From positions 1 through 64,000 of the forward strand of contig NHZP01000111.1 of assembly GCA_003313425.1 (NCBI GenBank): DNA of 64,000 nucleotides, read 5' to 3'. Position 1 is the stretch's first letter. The number at the start of each line of letters is the position of its first letter. The notes under the pieces were generated by a model that saw nothing but the letters and a program-made list of their open reading frames with translations, ran no database searches and was not told the origin of the DNA. Shown here in pieces: positions 10,091 through 20,170 of this stretch. The stretch comes from Pseudopyrenochaeta lycopersici. Lineage: Eukaryota; Ascomycota; Dothideomycetes; Pleosporales; Pseudopyrenochaetaceae. Both the position numbers and the translations under genes were made by a program.

Positions 10091-12629
10091 TCATTTAATG
10101 GCACCAGCTTCACGGAGGCATTTTACAACTGCAAGGTGCCCTCCTCCTGCCGCTTCCTGCAGTGCTGTTCTTCCATGGTGTCCTGCTGCTGCTGCATTGA
10201 CGTCGGCCTTCTCTTGGAGCAGCCGCTCGACCACGGTAAGGTACCCTCCTTCTGCCGCTGCCTGCAGTGCTGTTCTTCCATGGTATTCTGCTGCTGCTGC
10301 ATTGACGTCGGCCTTCTCTTGGAGCAGCCGCTCGACCACGGTAAGGTGCCCTCCTTCTGCCGCTGCCTGCAGTGCTGTTCTTCCATAAGATCTTGCTGCT
10401 GCTGCATTGACGTCGGCCTTCTCTTGGAGCAGCCGCTCGACCACGGCAAGGTGCCCTCCTCCTGCCGCTGCCTGCAGTGCTGTTCTTCCATAAGATCCTG
10501 CTGCTGCTGCTGCATTGACGTCGGCCTTCTCTTGGAGCAGCCGCTCTACCACGGCAAGGTGCCCTCCTTCTGCCGCTGCCTGCAGTGCTGTTCTTCCATA
10601 AGATCCTCCTGCTGCTGCTGCTGCATTGACGTCGGCCTTCTCTTGGAGCAGCCGCTCTACCACGGCAAGGTGCCCTCCTCCTGCCGCTTCCTGCAGTGCT
10701 GTTCTTCCATCGTATCCTGCTACTGCATTGACGTCGGCCTTCTCTTGGGGCAGCCGCTCGACTATGGCGAGGTGGCCTCCTTCCGCCGCCCACGACAGCG
10801 GCGTCCGACCGTTCTTATCCTTAGGGTCGACATCGACCTTGCCTGTCTCGAGCAGCAGCTTGACTACGGCCTTGTGCCCTCCCTTGGCTGCCAACCACAG
10901 AAGCGTCCGCCCGTTTACTACCGCACCGTGCCAATTCCATGTCGTGCATGGTAGAGGTGTTCGACTGTATAGATTTTTTAGAGCGTGCAGGTGCTCTTTT
11001 CTAAGTGCCATCTCGCAGCTCTCTATTGCTTCTCGAAGCCTCTCCTCCGCCCCTCTATACTCTTCTAAGTCTTCTAATATTAGTGCAACGTTCCACATTC
11101 TAGTCGCTTTGTCCCAATGCCCTTCTAACTCTGTTTTTGTATGTTCTGACATCCAATCGTTTGTTCGTATTAAATTTTCGTATTCTCCAAGATCCGACTT
11201 CCCTGTCCAGTCCCAGAGAAGTAGAAAATCGCGTGGAAATTCTGTTATCGCTTGTAAAAGCTTTGACCATTTGATATCTCTATTCTCGGTTGGTTTGTCC
11301 TCCGGAAAAGCTGCAATTCTAATAACGGCAAAGTAATCCTTGCACGGTCGAACGATTACTGGTTTCGGAGCTCCTTGTAGAAGGCAAACTATATCACCCT
11401 TCCGGACCTGTTTCGCCGAAGTCTTGAGAGTCCAGTGAGCATATTTTTCGTTGTGTCGTAGGCGCTTAGGTGTATTCTTGAAAATAATGTTCACGTTCTG
11501 TCTGCTATCCCGAGTATTATCGCTCTTTACCGAGTACACTTGGGCAAGGATATAAGCCTTGCTCCTGATTACTGCCATCTCCTTTTTAGGCCCAGTCTCT
11601 ACAGATACCCGTTCACGGAGAAGAAACTTGACAAGTTGTTGCAAGAGTTCCTCCCATGGAACTCCGTAGTTAGGCAGTAAGCTGGCTTTGCTGCCATCCA
11701 CAGAGCTCATGCCGAGCAAAGCATAAACCTTGTCATGAAGCTTAGTAGCTTTGTGGGTATGGTACATATCTATCAGCTCGCCAAGCGGGCATATACCAAG
11801 AGAATCCATGCCCGACCTCCTAGCGGCGTATTTAGGCCGGAAGATTGCTCCGCTTATTAGGTAGGTTATTGAACGGATGAGACCTTGCAAATCTTCACGA
11901 GTTTCGTAGAAACCCTTTAATAACTCCAAACCTAGGCAAAAGGCGTATCCGTCAATCTTCGCAGAACCACACATAATCAAGACATGTCGAGCTGCAGCAA
12001 CTTCTTGAAGTACCTAGATTGTGATTTTAGCAAATCCTACGGATGCTATCGAGTGTCTGCTTCCTTACCCAAATTCGCTCAAACCACGGTCGTTTAAGCA
12101 GAGCGAGAACTGCTTTCTGGTTGTTCGACACATTCGTAGACTTATCTTCCGCAACACTGCGTATGGTTTCGAGCGCTTGATTGCTATCATCTTCCTCCTT
12201 CCCGAGCCAAACAATTACACGGTTTGCTTGACCATAGATCTTCGCCATGGACTGAATCTGGTGTCCTTTCTCTTTTTCATCGGCTTGGTTGATACAAACA
12301 GCATCTACCCATATCATTCGTTCAAAAGAGTGATCTCGAAGACGTAATAGTGCCGCGTGAAGGCTTGCCGTGATGTGCAAGACATGCCCGTCTATGAAGA
12401 TAGGCAGAGTCTCATTCGGATTGCCCCATACGTAGGATAAGGCATCGTACAGATGAGTGCTTTTGTCCGGTTCTAGATAGTAGTTAAAGAGTTGGCACTT
12501 GATAATAGTGGTCCCGTTTTTATTTGGAATTAGGCGAAGCAAGCGAATGTTGTCGTTTCCCCGCGGGAGCGGGTGGTGGTGGTATGGGATGCTCTTCACC
12601 ACCTGCTTGTATCGCGCAATCGGATCCAT
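10091..12629 (-). CDS. HET-ankyrin repeat protein (about 827 aa, one 55-nt intron)
   Basis: Likely incompatibility/NLR-like gene. Exon 1 (12629-12069) starts MDPIARYKQ and holds a HET-6-type HET domain: YDALSYVWG near residue 61 and WVDAVCINQADEKEKG near 107. The intron 12014-12068 has donor GTAAGG, branch-like TGCTAA and acceptor CTAG. Splicing joins W to VLQEVAAARHV, restoring the HET domain. After a middle region without recognised motifs come eight ankyrin repeats, of which six are nearly identical (GRTALQAAAEGGHLAVVERL). The stop lies at 10091, only 37 bases from the truncated NB-ARC gene. An upstream minus-strand reading to 12722 has no ATG, so I start at 12629. No nucleotide-binding domain is present. 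Confidence 0.85.
10110..10800 (-). repeat. Near-identical ankyrin-coding tandem repeats
   Basis: Units of 102-111 bp repeat about six times with very high identity. Differences are concentrated in the run of GCA/GCT alanine codons and the next two or three codons before each GRTALQ. Copies end in GYD, GGSY, GSY, RSY, EYH and GHH. Long open frames in other phases and on the other strand are by-products of this repetition. Confidence 0.9.
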
Positions 12630-12844
12630 CGCCTCTTCTAGCGCATGTCGAGTCCAGTCCGGGACAACCAGGAGTGTGCAATTCTTTGTACGGATTAATA
12701 GATAGGTTGCGAGGGAATGCAAACAGCAGCGTCGCAGGAAAAAGCTGCGGCTGCCACAAGGCTAGTAGTAGCTGAGCTCGTCTTGGTGGGGCGATAACGT
12801 TAGCTCGCAGGCTGTCAGGACACCAACCCGACTTGGTCCACCAG

Positions 12845-13011
12845 CACGCGCACGTCCCTACGGCTCGCACGCGAACGCGATTTTTCATCCAATCTTCAAC
12901 ACGCGATAGCTCCACCAAAATGGCGAATATTGAGGCTGCAATTAATGCCATAAATTCCTTGAAGATAGGCGAATCTTTCCGTTATTCAGATTATGCCAAA
13001 AAGTTTGGTTG
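12845..13011 (+). pseudogene. pogo transposase N-terminal relic
   Basis: ATG at 12920 starts MANIEAAINAINSLKIGESF, parallel to the first residues of the intact pogo protein (AIDNALAEINALKSGEK). The similarity ends abruptly near 13011, where the duplicated segment 13012-13262 begins. The 5' flank shares the string GCGCACGTCCCTA with the flank of the intact pogo. Confidence 0.65.
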
Positions 13012-13262
13012 CTTAGACTAGGAGACCATACCTGCTCTAGCTACCATATTTGCGCCGTCTTCCAAAAGTTCAGGATCTTTCGGTCGCGAATGCAAGAGTC
13101 TTGTCCTGATGACTGAGGACTATATCTCGCACGCGCTGGAGGGCATAAGAATTTGTTCACTTTGCCCCAGCATATCGTTTATATCTTGCAGTGTCGGAAT
13201 TGACTGATGTGTACTGCTGATACGCTTGTTTTCGTGTGTTCGTCGTCCGTAGGCTTCGGAGA
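13012..13262 (-). repeat. Segment duplicated in inverted orientation at 36048-36291
   Basis: The reverse complement of 36048-36291 matches this stretch with only a handful of mismatches, from CTTAGACTAGGAGACC to GTCCGTAGGCTTCGG. On the minus strand it reads a coding-like fragment (RISSTHQSIPTLQDINDML, then a stop) of unknown family. Confidence 0.85.
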
Positions 13263-14125
13263 ACTCAGCGATGAGTCCAGAGCTGTCTAGCATCTAGCGA
13301 AGTTAATTGGATTGCAAAGGAAGGTAGAGTTTGCCATACCTCAGTAAGGTGGGTTTCAAGGTCAGAACTTCCCAAATGCTGACGAATAGATTCACCGCAA
13401 CGCGCAAGACTCGAACCATTCATCTTCCTCTCTATTGAACGAGAAACCTGTGAGCAGTCACACCATGAACGAAGACACCCATTGGGTTGGATTATGCCAA
13501 TGCTAGAGGCAGACATGCAGACATGGCCGGGTAACACTTGGCGAGGCAGACGGGTTAAGCGGATGATAAAGGATTGCGCTCTTAGCGCAGCATCAATCGA
13601 TTGGTGTACTTTGAGCTACCCCCAAAGAGGGTGAGCGCTAACCTTCTTCAAGGACGCCCAATCAGAGAAATGACCGACCGCAAATTCCCAATATTGCTAT
13701 AATTCTATGGAAATAATCTGCTGTAGCTAATCCCAAATATCTATAATCAACTTCCTTCCCAAAATTACGTTTGCATCATCGCTTCCGCGCCTGATTTGTA
13801 GAGCACCCTCTTTTCTAGCGTAATAGACTCTCCTTCCTACAGCACCAATGTTACAGTCTCTAATTTCTAGCTTTAAGCTCTGCAGCGCGAGTATTCGCGC
13901 TTAAGATAGCCTTAGTCACTTTTCAAAGCACTAAGCGCGTCAGCTAATAGCTCACCCGCCTTAGCAAGCTGCTGCTAGACTTAATAGATATTATAAGGCC
14001 TCTAAGGCGTTAAGAAAACAGTATCCTAAGGAGATAGAGCTCTAGGAGGAGTAACTAGGCGAGATATCTGTAAGGACTGAAGAACCAGGCTAGGGTTATA
14101 AGGAGAGAGGCTAGTAGCTCTCTAT
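13263..14125. other. AT-rich, RIP-like degenerate repeat DNA
   Basis: Dense TA-rich sequence with frequent TAG/TAA in all frames, especially after 13690. It reads as an old repeat degraded by C-to-T mutation. The minus-strand frame 13265-13537 does not resemble a known protein. It forms the landing site of the Copia element, together with 19390-20170. Confidence 0.5.
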
Positions 14126-14130
14126 CTAGC

Positions 14131-14305
14131 TGTCAGATAAGAGGCATAAAAACTGAAGTATACGAATACTGCATCGTAGACGGTATCACCTATGTATCAT
14201 CGATGTATCAGGTCTGTGTTTAAAAAGGAGAGAAAACAGAACCAACGAAAATACAATCAATTCTGATCCACGATGATGACCAAAAAGATTCATTAAATTC
14301 TGACA
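14131..14305 (+). repeat. 5' LTR of Copia element (175 bp)
   Basis: Base-for-base identical to 19215-19389. Starts TG and ends CA. The related solo LTRs at 270-490, 19484-19675 and 63770-63934 share the TGTCAG/TGACA ends. Confidence 0.97.
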
Positions 14306-14342
14306 ATTAAGAGTCTCACTGACCCTATAACGAGCGAGGACC

Positions 14343-15668
14343 ATGTCTCACGCAAATATTACCGGCGTACGCGACGCTACGATCATCCTCACCGACTACA
14401 CGAACTACACGCCATGGTTACTACAACTCAAAGCAAAAGCAGAGTTCCACGACGTATGGGCAATCGCAGACCCTGATGGAACTAGAGAACCTTTGCTGGA
14501 ACCGATCCCCCCAGTCCTACCACGATTAGCTGACTACGTACCGGCTGTAGTCCAACGACCGGCACCCAGCGCGTCGTCAAACTCTCGGGGTAACCGGGTT
14601 GGATCATCAAGCCAGCCAACAAGATCAAACCCGTCCCGAACCGATGCAACTCCAGCTACACCGACGAAACTATCGGACTTATCACCTGAAAGCCAGGAAA
14701 CATACAAGGCCGATCGAGACGACTACAAGGTACAGCTCGAAGCCTACAAGATCGACGAGAAGAAATACGACAGAGAACGGGCTAACTATCGGTTACTTGC
14801 AACGCACATTCAGAGCACAGTATCAGCGCACATTCAGCGCAACTGCTGCCTCCCTGGTACCACGATTCGCCGATGGATTATTGATATCCGAAGGACAGTA
14901 GGAATCAACCCACTCGAAGAACGCCAACGAGCACGAACAAGATATCACAATGCATTGAAGCCAATGAGGACCCCAGTAAACTGGGATATCTGGCTTGCCG
15001 AATACGATCGAGCAGCAACTGACGCTGAGACCGAAGGAGTCGCGGAGGTACAACATAATGACGACATTATAGAAGATTTCTTGTCGGCAGTGGAAAAGGT
15101 AGCACCTATGTGGGTGACTGCCTTCTCTAGCCAGGTGGCCAGAGGTGACCCAGACCATGACAGAAAAGAAATGATGAAACTCTTCCGGGAGCATATGAGC
15201 CGCTCCTACCCACAAAAGGGCAAGCAGAAGAGCGCTTTCGCTGCTGGAGACGCTGCATACCCCGCTGGCGGTGAATCCGACCAGGGCGCACAGAGGGACG
15301 CCTCCGGTGTAGCTGAAGAAGCATCATCAGCCTTACGGGGCAAGAACCGTGGTAGAACACGGGGAAAACGCAAATTTGGGCAAAGCAGCACCAGATCCAA
15401 GCATTCCTCTCTGGAGGATACGGCGGCAGTCGAAGGCACAACATGCCATGCTTGTGAACAGCGCCACAATCTTTTTGATTGTTTCTATCTAAACGAAGAT
15501 AAGGCACCTACGTGGTTTACACCAGATTCAAGAATAGCCAAACTCGTTGAGTACAAAAGAAAGTATGACCCAGAGCTAATCAAATTATTAGACTCAAAGC
15601 GCCAACGATCAAAGACGCCGCTGATTAAGAATTCGCAAACACCAACACCCGAAGTCTTAAAAGATTGA
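14343..15668 (+). CDS. Copia Gag (441 aa), ending in UGA-CUAG
   Basis: Nucleocapsid/capsid protein of the retrotransposon. ATG at 14343 follows the LTR by 37 bases. The first residues (TDYTNYTPWLLQLKAKAEFHD) are typical of the Copia gag head. A basic region (GKNRGRTRGKRKFG) precedes a zinc knuckle of the form C-x2-C-x3-H-x4-C (CHACEQRHNLFDC), one residue shorter than the textbook CCHC. The frame ends with a UGA at 15666-15668 and then stays open, in the same frame, through the whole of pol. Readthrough of that single stop would give a Gag-Pol polyprotein of about 1607 residues. Confidence 0.93.
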   Translation: MSHANITGVRDATIILTDYTNYTPWLLQLKAKAEFHDVWAIADPDGTREPLLEPIPPVLPRLADYVPAVVQRPAPSASSNSRGNRVGSSSQPTRSNPSRTDATPATPTKLSDLSPESQETYKADRDDYKVQLEAYKIDEKKYDRERANYRLLATHIQSTVSAHIQRNCCLPGTTIRRWIIDIRRTVGINPLEERQRARTRYHNALKPMRTPVNWDIWLAEYDRAATDAETEGVAEVQHNDDIIEDFLSAVEKVAPMWVTAFSSQVARGDPDHDRKEMMKLFREHMSRSYPQKGKQKSAFAAGDAAYPAGGESDQGAQRDASGVAEEASSALRGKNRGRTRGKRKFGQSSTRSKHSSLEDTAAVEGTTCHACEQRHNLFDCFYLNEDKAPTWFTPDSRIAKLVEYKRKYDPELIKLLDSKRQRSKTPLIKNSQTPTPEVLKD

Positions 15669-18600
15669 CTAGAAGGAAGAGTTATATCAACAATCGAAGC
15701 CGCGTATACCGCGTCAGTGTTCTCAATGAAGAACCAACCGTATCCGCTAAAGAATGCATTCATCCTCGATTCGGGCGCGACAATACACATCTGCAACATG
15801 GCGCAACGCCTAACTCACCTCCGTCCACCTATCCCCGGTGACTGCGTGTGGACAGGCGACGCACGAATATGGATTAAAGGATATGGCACCGTACATATCA
15901 AAGTCAAGTCACCATATGGCACAGAGATACTCCGATTAGAGAACGTTGCCTTCTGCCCGGAGATTCTATGCAACCTCGTCTCATTTAGACTACTCAGACG
16001 GCAAGGAATTTGGTGGGATAATAAGAATGAACCTACGTCGTTAAAGAGATGGGACAACTCCATCATCGCATACCTGACGGAAGCACACAACCAATGGGTA
16101 CTCGAGCAATCAGATGCAAACGACAGTGCCTTTCACACCCGATTCAACTCTCGAACCAAGCGGTCGCCACAAAGAGCAAGTGCGATACTATGGCACAAGC
16201 GCCTAGGGCATCCAGGGCCCGCAGTGATCGAACACCTCGTCCAACAATCTGAGGGGGTGCGCATCAAAGGCGTCACTACAGTCGAGTGCGACGCATGTGG
16301 GAGAGCCAAATCAAAGCGCAGGATCCGCAGAGAACCTCGACTGAGCGAAGAAGGGCCGGGAGAACGAATCGCGATCGACTTTCACGACTACGAAGTCGGG
16401 AGCTACTCAAAGGAAAAGAGCCAAATGCTTATCACTGACCGATTCTCGGCATATAACTGGGATTTCTACTTTACCGACAACAGACCAGCACGATCTATTA
16501 TTCGATTACTGGATAATTTCACTTGCTTCCTATATACGCAGTTCAATATTACTGTAAAAGTTATCGAGACGGACAACGAGATAGTGACCGTCAAGCCAGA
16601 AGTTAAGAGATGGTGCACGTCCAAAGGCATAAAGGTCGAGCCTTCTGCTCCTGATACCCAATCACAGAATGGCGGGGGAGAACGCTCAGGGGGTGTGATA
16701 AAAGAAAAGGCACGCACGATACGACTGGATGCTAATCTTCCCTGGGAACTATGGCCAGAAATCACAAGAGCGGCAGTATACCTGTACAATAGAACGCCGA
16801 ACTACTCAAACCGCTGGAAAAGCCCATACGAGGTATTCTTCACAAGGGTCGCTGCTATGAATGGTATCGTCACTGGACCACGGAAACCAAACCAAGCTCA
16901 TCTTAAAGCATATGGCTGCAAGGCATTTGCAATGACCGACGATACCCACCGAGGAAAGTCGCGACTGCAACGCTTGGATCCAAAGGCCTGGATTGGCTAT
17001 CTTATTGGCTATCAATCTACAAACATCTACCGAGTTTGGATCCCGTCACTAGCTAAAGTCATCAGCACAAGAGACGTAGTCTTCGACGAAAGCGTAGTGT
17101 TCAGCGGCAAAACGGAAGACCTCATGGACAACCTTATGCACAATACCCTGCAGGAGATTGCAATGTGGGTGAAAACGATTGAACTGCCTACACCACCGCG
17201 ACAAGGACAGCCTGAGACTGGGTCGTTCTACGAAGACGATACAATGATGGGAGAGAGCTCAAGCCCACAAGGTCAAAAGTCAAGAGGTTGCCGAAATAGA
17301 AAAGTTATGGACTCATACCCAACGCCGCCAGACACTCCGCCACCCGTAGCTCTCCTTAGCCAGGCGTGGACCGACGAACTTGAAGCTAATAGCACGACGA
17401 CACATGGCTCGTCAAAGACAGAACCATGGGCAGCAGCATTTATGGCCGGCACTCAAGCAGGGCACGTAGGGGAACATGAAGGCAAGCCCATTGACAAGGC
17501 ACAGCTGAAGAGAATGCTGGCAAAGGGGGTGAAGCCTCACCGAAACCAATTGCCACCTCTGCCGGCGACTTACTCAAAGCTTGAAGATCATCCTCTGTAC
17601 GAAATGTTCAAGGAAGCAGAACGAGAACACCTAAGGAGCCATGAACAAATGAAGTCCTGGGCTGAAGTGCCAATCACTCCCATCAAACGGAAAGGTCACC
17701 AAATATTAGACTGCATGTGGGTGTATACCTACAAATTGGACAAACACCATCGCCTTATTAAATGCAAAGCACGACTGGTCGTTCGTGGCGATCAGCAACG
17801 AAACATCACGTCACAAGACACATACGCAGCCACTTTAGCCAGCAGGTCTTTTCGAATGCTCATGGCAATCGCTGCCAAGTTCAACCTTGAACTTAAACAG
17901 TACGACGTTACTAACGCATTCGTGCATGCAACCATAGATAGAGAAATCTACATGAGAATGCCACGAGGATACCAGAAGCCCGGAACGATCCTTAAGCTTG
18001 AAAAGGCACTTTACGGTCTTCGAATTTCACCGCTCCTATGGCAGAAAGAATTCGTCTCAACCCTCACCAAACTAGGCTTCAAACAAGTGCCACATGAGGC
18101 CTGCTGCATGATCAAGGATGGCATTATCATCTTCTTTTACGTCGATGACATTATCTTAGCCTATCACCAGAAGAAGGAGGTAGAAGCTCAACAAACTATC
18201 AAGGCTCTTCAAGAAAGATACACCTTCACAGGTGGAGAAGACCTGCAATGGTTCCTCGGCGTTGAAGTTATCAGAGACCGAGAACAACGATTAATTCAAC
18301 TCTCCCAGTTAGCCTATGCCGACAAAATTAGCAGACTTGCAGATAGGAAAGATGTCCGACATGATACCCCAATGGCAAGCGTTGAACTCCAGCCACGCGA
18401 GGGATTAGCATCACCATCAGAAGTCAACAAATACCAGCGTAAGATTGGTTCCTTACTATTTGCCGCCGTTACAACACGACCAGATATAGCCTTCGCAACA
18501 TCGCGCCTTGCACGCTTCCTCGTCAACCCTGGCACGGAGCATCAGGAGGCTGCTGACAGAGTCCTGCTCTACCTTGCAGCGACAAAATCAAGAGCACTCC

Positions 18601-19166
18601 AATTGGGAGGAGGCGACAAGCTTGAAGTAGCCAGCGACGCATCATTTGGCGATAATACAGTCGATAGAAAGAGTTCGCAAGGTTATGTGATTAAGCTATT
18701 CGGTGGTCTTGTTACCTGGAGAGCAAGTAAACAGGACACGGTCACTACCTCAACGACTGAAGCAGAACTGCTCGCACTCTCCCAAGTAGCAAAGGAAGCT
18801 ATCTTTACTTCGCGACTTCTCAAGGAGCTCCAGGTATCATTGCCGGAGTCGACTATTACAATTCAATGCGACAATACACAGACAATTCGACTTGTTACGG
18901 AAGAGATTGCAAAACTTCAAACCAAACTTCGACATGTAGACATCCACAACCACTGGCTACGACAAGAAGTATTGCTGGGACGAATTCAAGTCAAATACGT
19001 AGAGTCCTCGCAAATGATAGCAGATGGACTTACCAAAGCGCTGCCCTCAAACAAATGGGAGAACTTTCTTAATCAATTAGGACTGGTAAACAAGAAACCG
19101 GCCTTAGCAAAAGAGTTAAAACTCGAAGACATACAGACTCAAATAGAGGATCTGACAATCGCATAA
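15669..19166 (+). CDS. Copia Pol: protease, integrase, reverse transcriptase, RNase H
   Basis: In frame with gag beyond the UGA; the first internal ATG is at 15726, just before the protease. Domains in order: aspartic protease FILDSGATIHICN; GAG-pre-integrase zinc motif LWHKRLGHPG...CDACGRAK; integrase core with IAIDFHDYE, IETDNE and NGGGERSGG; reverse transcriptase with QYDVTNAFVHA and FFYVDDII (YVDD box, near 18140); RNase H with VASDASFGDN and STTEAELLAL. All catalytic motifs appear intact and there are no frame breaks, so the element may be competent. Because the protease sits at the very start of pol and no separate leader is visible, expression most likely depends on UGA readthrough. 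Confidence 0.95.
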   Translation, partial: LEGRVISTIEAAYTASVFSMKNQPYPLKNAFILDSGATIHICNMAQRLTHLRPPIPGDCVWTGDARIWIKGYGTVHIKVKSPYGTEILRLENVAFCPEILCNLVSFRLLRRQGIWWDNKNEPTSLKRWDNSIIAYLTEAHNQWVLEQSDANDSAFHTRFNSRTKRSPQRASAILWHKRLGHPGPAVIEHLVQQSEGVRIKGVTTVECDACGRAKSKRRIRREPRLSEEGPGERIAIDFHDYEVGSYSKEKSQMLITDRFSAYNWDFYFTDNRPARSIIRLLDNFTCFLYTQFNITVKVIETDNEIVTVKPEVKRWCTSKGIKVEPSAPDTQSQNGGGERSGGVIKEKARTIRLDANLPWELWPEITRAAVYLYNRTPNYSNRWKSPYEVFFTRVAAMNGIVTGPRKPNQAHLKAYGCKAFAMTDDTHRGKSRLQRLDPKAWIGYLIGYQSTNIYRVWIPSLAKVISTRDVVFDESVVFSGKTEDLMDNLMHNTLQEIAMWVKTIELPTPPRQGQPETGSFYEDDTMMGESSSPQGQKSRGCRNRKVMDSYPTPPDTPPPVALLSQAWTDELEANSTTTHGSSKTEPWAAAFMAGTQAGHVGEHEGKPIDKAQLKRMLAKGVKPHRNQLPPLPATYSKLEDHPLYEMFKEAEREHLRSHEQMKSWAEVPITPIKRKGHQILDCMWVYTYKLDKHHRLIKCKARLVVRGDQQRNITSQDTYAATLASRSFRMLMAIAAKFNLELKQYDVTNAFVHATIDREIYMRMPRGYQKPGTILKLEKALYGLRISPLLWQKEFVSTLTKLGFKQVPHEACCMIKDGIIIFFYVDDIILAYHQKKEVEAQQTIKALQERYTFTGGEDLQWFLGVEVIRDREQRLIQLSQLAYADKISRLADRKDVRHDTPMASVELQPREGLASPSEVNKYQRKIGSLLFAAVTTRPDIAFATSRLARFLVNPGTEHQEAADRVLLYLAATKSRALQLGGGDKLEVASDASFGDNTVDRKSSQGYVIKLFGGLVTWRASKQDTVTTSTTEAELLALSQVAKEAIFTSRLLKELQVSLPESTITIQCDNTQTIRLVTEEIAKLQTKLRHVDIHNHWLRQEVLLGRIQVKYVESSQMIADGLTKALPSNKWENFLNQLGLVNKKPALAKELKLEDIQTQIEDLTIA

Positions 19167-19214
19167 GATATAGGTTTGTGGCAGCTTAGAAGATCACTCT
19201 AAGCTGAGGGGGTG

Positions 19215-19389
19215 TGTCAGATAAGAGGCATAAAAACTGAAGTATACGAATACTGCATCGTAGACGGTATCACCTATGTATCATCGATGTATCAGGTCTG
19301 TGTTTAAAAAGGAGAGAAAACAGAACCAACGAAAATACAATCAATTCTGATCCACGATGATGACCAAAAAGATTCATTAAATTCTGACA
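19215..19389 (+). repeat. 3' LTR of Copia element (175 bp)
   Basis: Identical to the 5' LTR and followed directly by the CTAGC target duplication. Confidence 0.97.
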
Positions 19390-20170
19390 CTAGCTCTTAT
19401 TACTCTTTCTATAAGGCTAGCTTCTTAAGCTTAATAGTAGTAACTAATAAATCTCTGTTTCTTAACTAGTACTGCATTATTAATGTCAGGCTATAGCGCC
19501 GAGGGCGCTAACAGCTGAGGTTCAAGGACCGCAGGCCAAGAACTAAGCGCTGAGAGCCGCTGGCTGGCTACCAGTACGACATTAAGTACTATTCTACTCA
19601 GCTTGATCTGCACTTAGCAGATCATTGTTACCTTTTGGTTGCCTGGCGCAGTGGGAGTAGACCTGTGTCCTGACAATTAAGAGATGCTAGAGCCTAAATC
19701 TAAGCTCTATACTTTAACTTAACTACTAAAAAGCCTATAAGAGCAGTAAAGAGGCAGATAGAGGAGTTTAATCTTATTTAGCTTACAGAGTAGCATAAAG
19801 TTAATATTAATATAGCTGCTGTAGCAGTCAAGTATTAGCAGCCTCGTGTAATCTAGCAGGGTCGCTGTTCTAGAGATAAAGATCCTCTCTAGCTACTTAT
19901 ATCTAATAGATCTTAATATTTAGCTGTTCTTTAAGGTTATGTAGAGCTAGTTAGGCACTAAGGAGGCAGGGAACCAGGTATTCTAGAGGCTCTTGCCCTT
20001 AAAGATAACAGCGCATCTAAGTTTCCTGCCTGTAGCTAAGACTGTCTCAAGAATAGATACCTATTCACGAGACTCTAGAGATGCCACGTAAGCCTTCTTT
20101 TTCTCTAAGCTAGCAAGCACCTGTAAGTTAGTACATACGCCTAGTCTTACACTAGTCTTATCTATATTCT
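19390..20170. other. RIP-like degenerate repeat flanking the Copia insertion
   Basis: TA-rich, stop-dense DNA continuous with 13690-14125 before the Copia insertion. A weak plus-strand reading near 19740-19900 (AVKRQIEEFNLIQLTE) suggests a dead transposon gene of unknown type. A solo LTR sits inside it at 19484-19675. Confidence 0.5.
19484..19675 (+). mobile_element. Solo LTR with TSD attaa
   Basis: Starts TGTCAGGC, ends TCCTGACA, and is flanked by attaa on both sides (19479-19483 and 19676-19680). The interior is GC-richer than its surroundings. The ends match the Copia LTR family but the body does not resemble the 14131 LTR, so this is a separate related family. Confidence 0.8.

Larger units (their letters stand above)
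14131..19389 (+). mobile_element. Complete Copia LTR retrotransposon
   Basis: 5,259 bp with identical 175-bp LTRs (14131-14305, 19215-19389), ends TGTCAG...CTGACA, and the 5-bp target duplication CTAGC on both sides (14126-14130, 19390-19394). A purine-rich tract (AAGCTGAGGGGGTG) precedes the 3' LTR. Order of domains in pol is PR-INT-RT-RH, diagnostic of Copia/Pseudoviridae-type elements. Identical LTRs and undamaged frames inside otherwise RIP-like DNA point to a very recent insertion. Confidence 0.97.

Noticed and set aside
10019..10954. Long open frame on the plus strand (311 codons)
   Set aside because: It is antisense to the ankyrin repeats and consists of the same repeat in another phase, rich in Cys/Ser strings.
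12520..12951. 143-codon minus-strand frame overlapping the HET-ankyrin start
   Set aside because: Shadow of the HET exon in another phase; no HET motifs.
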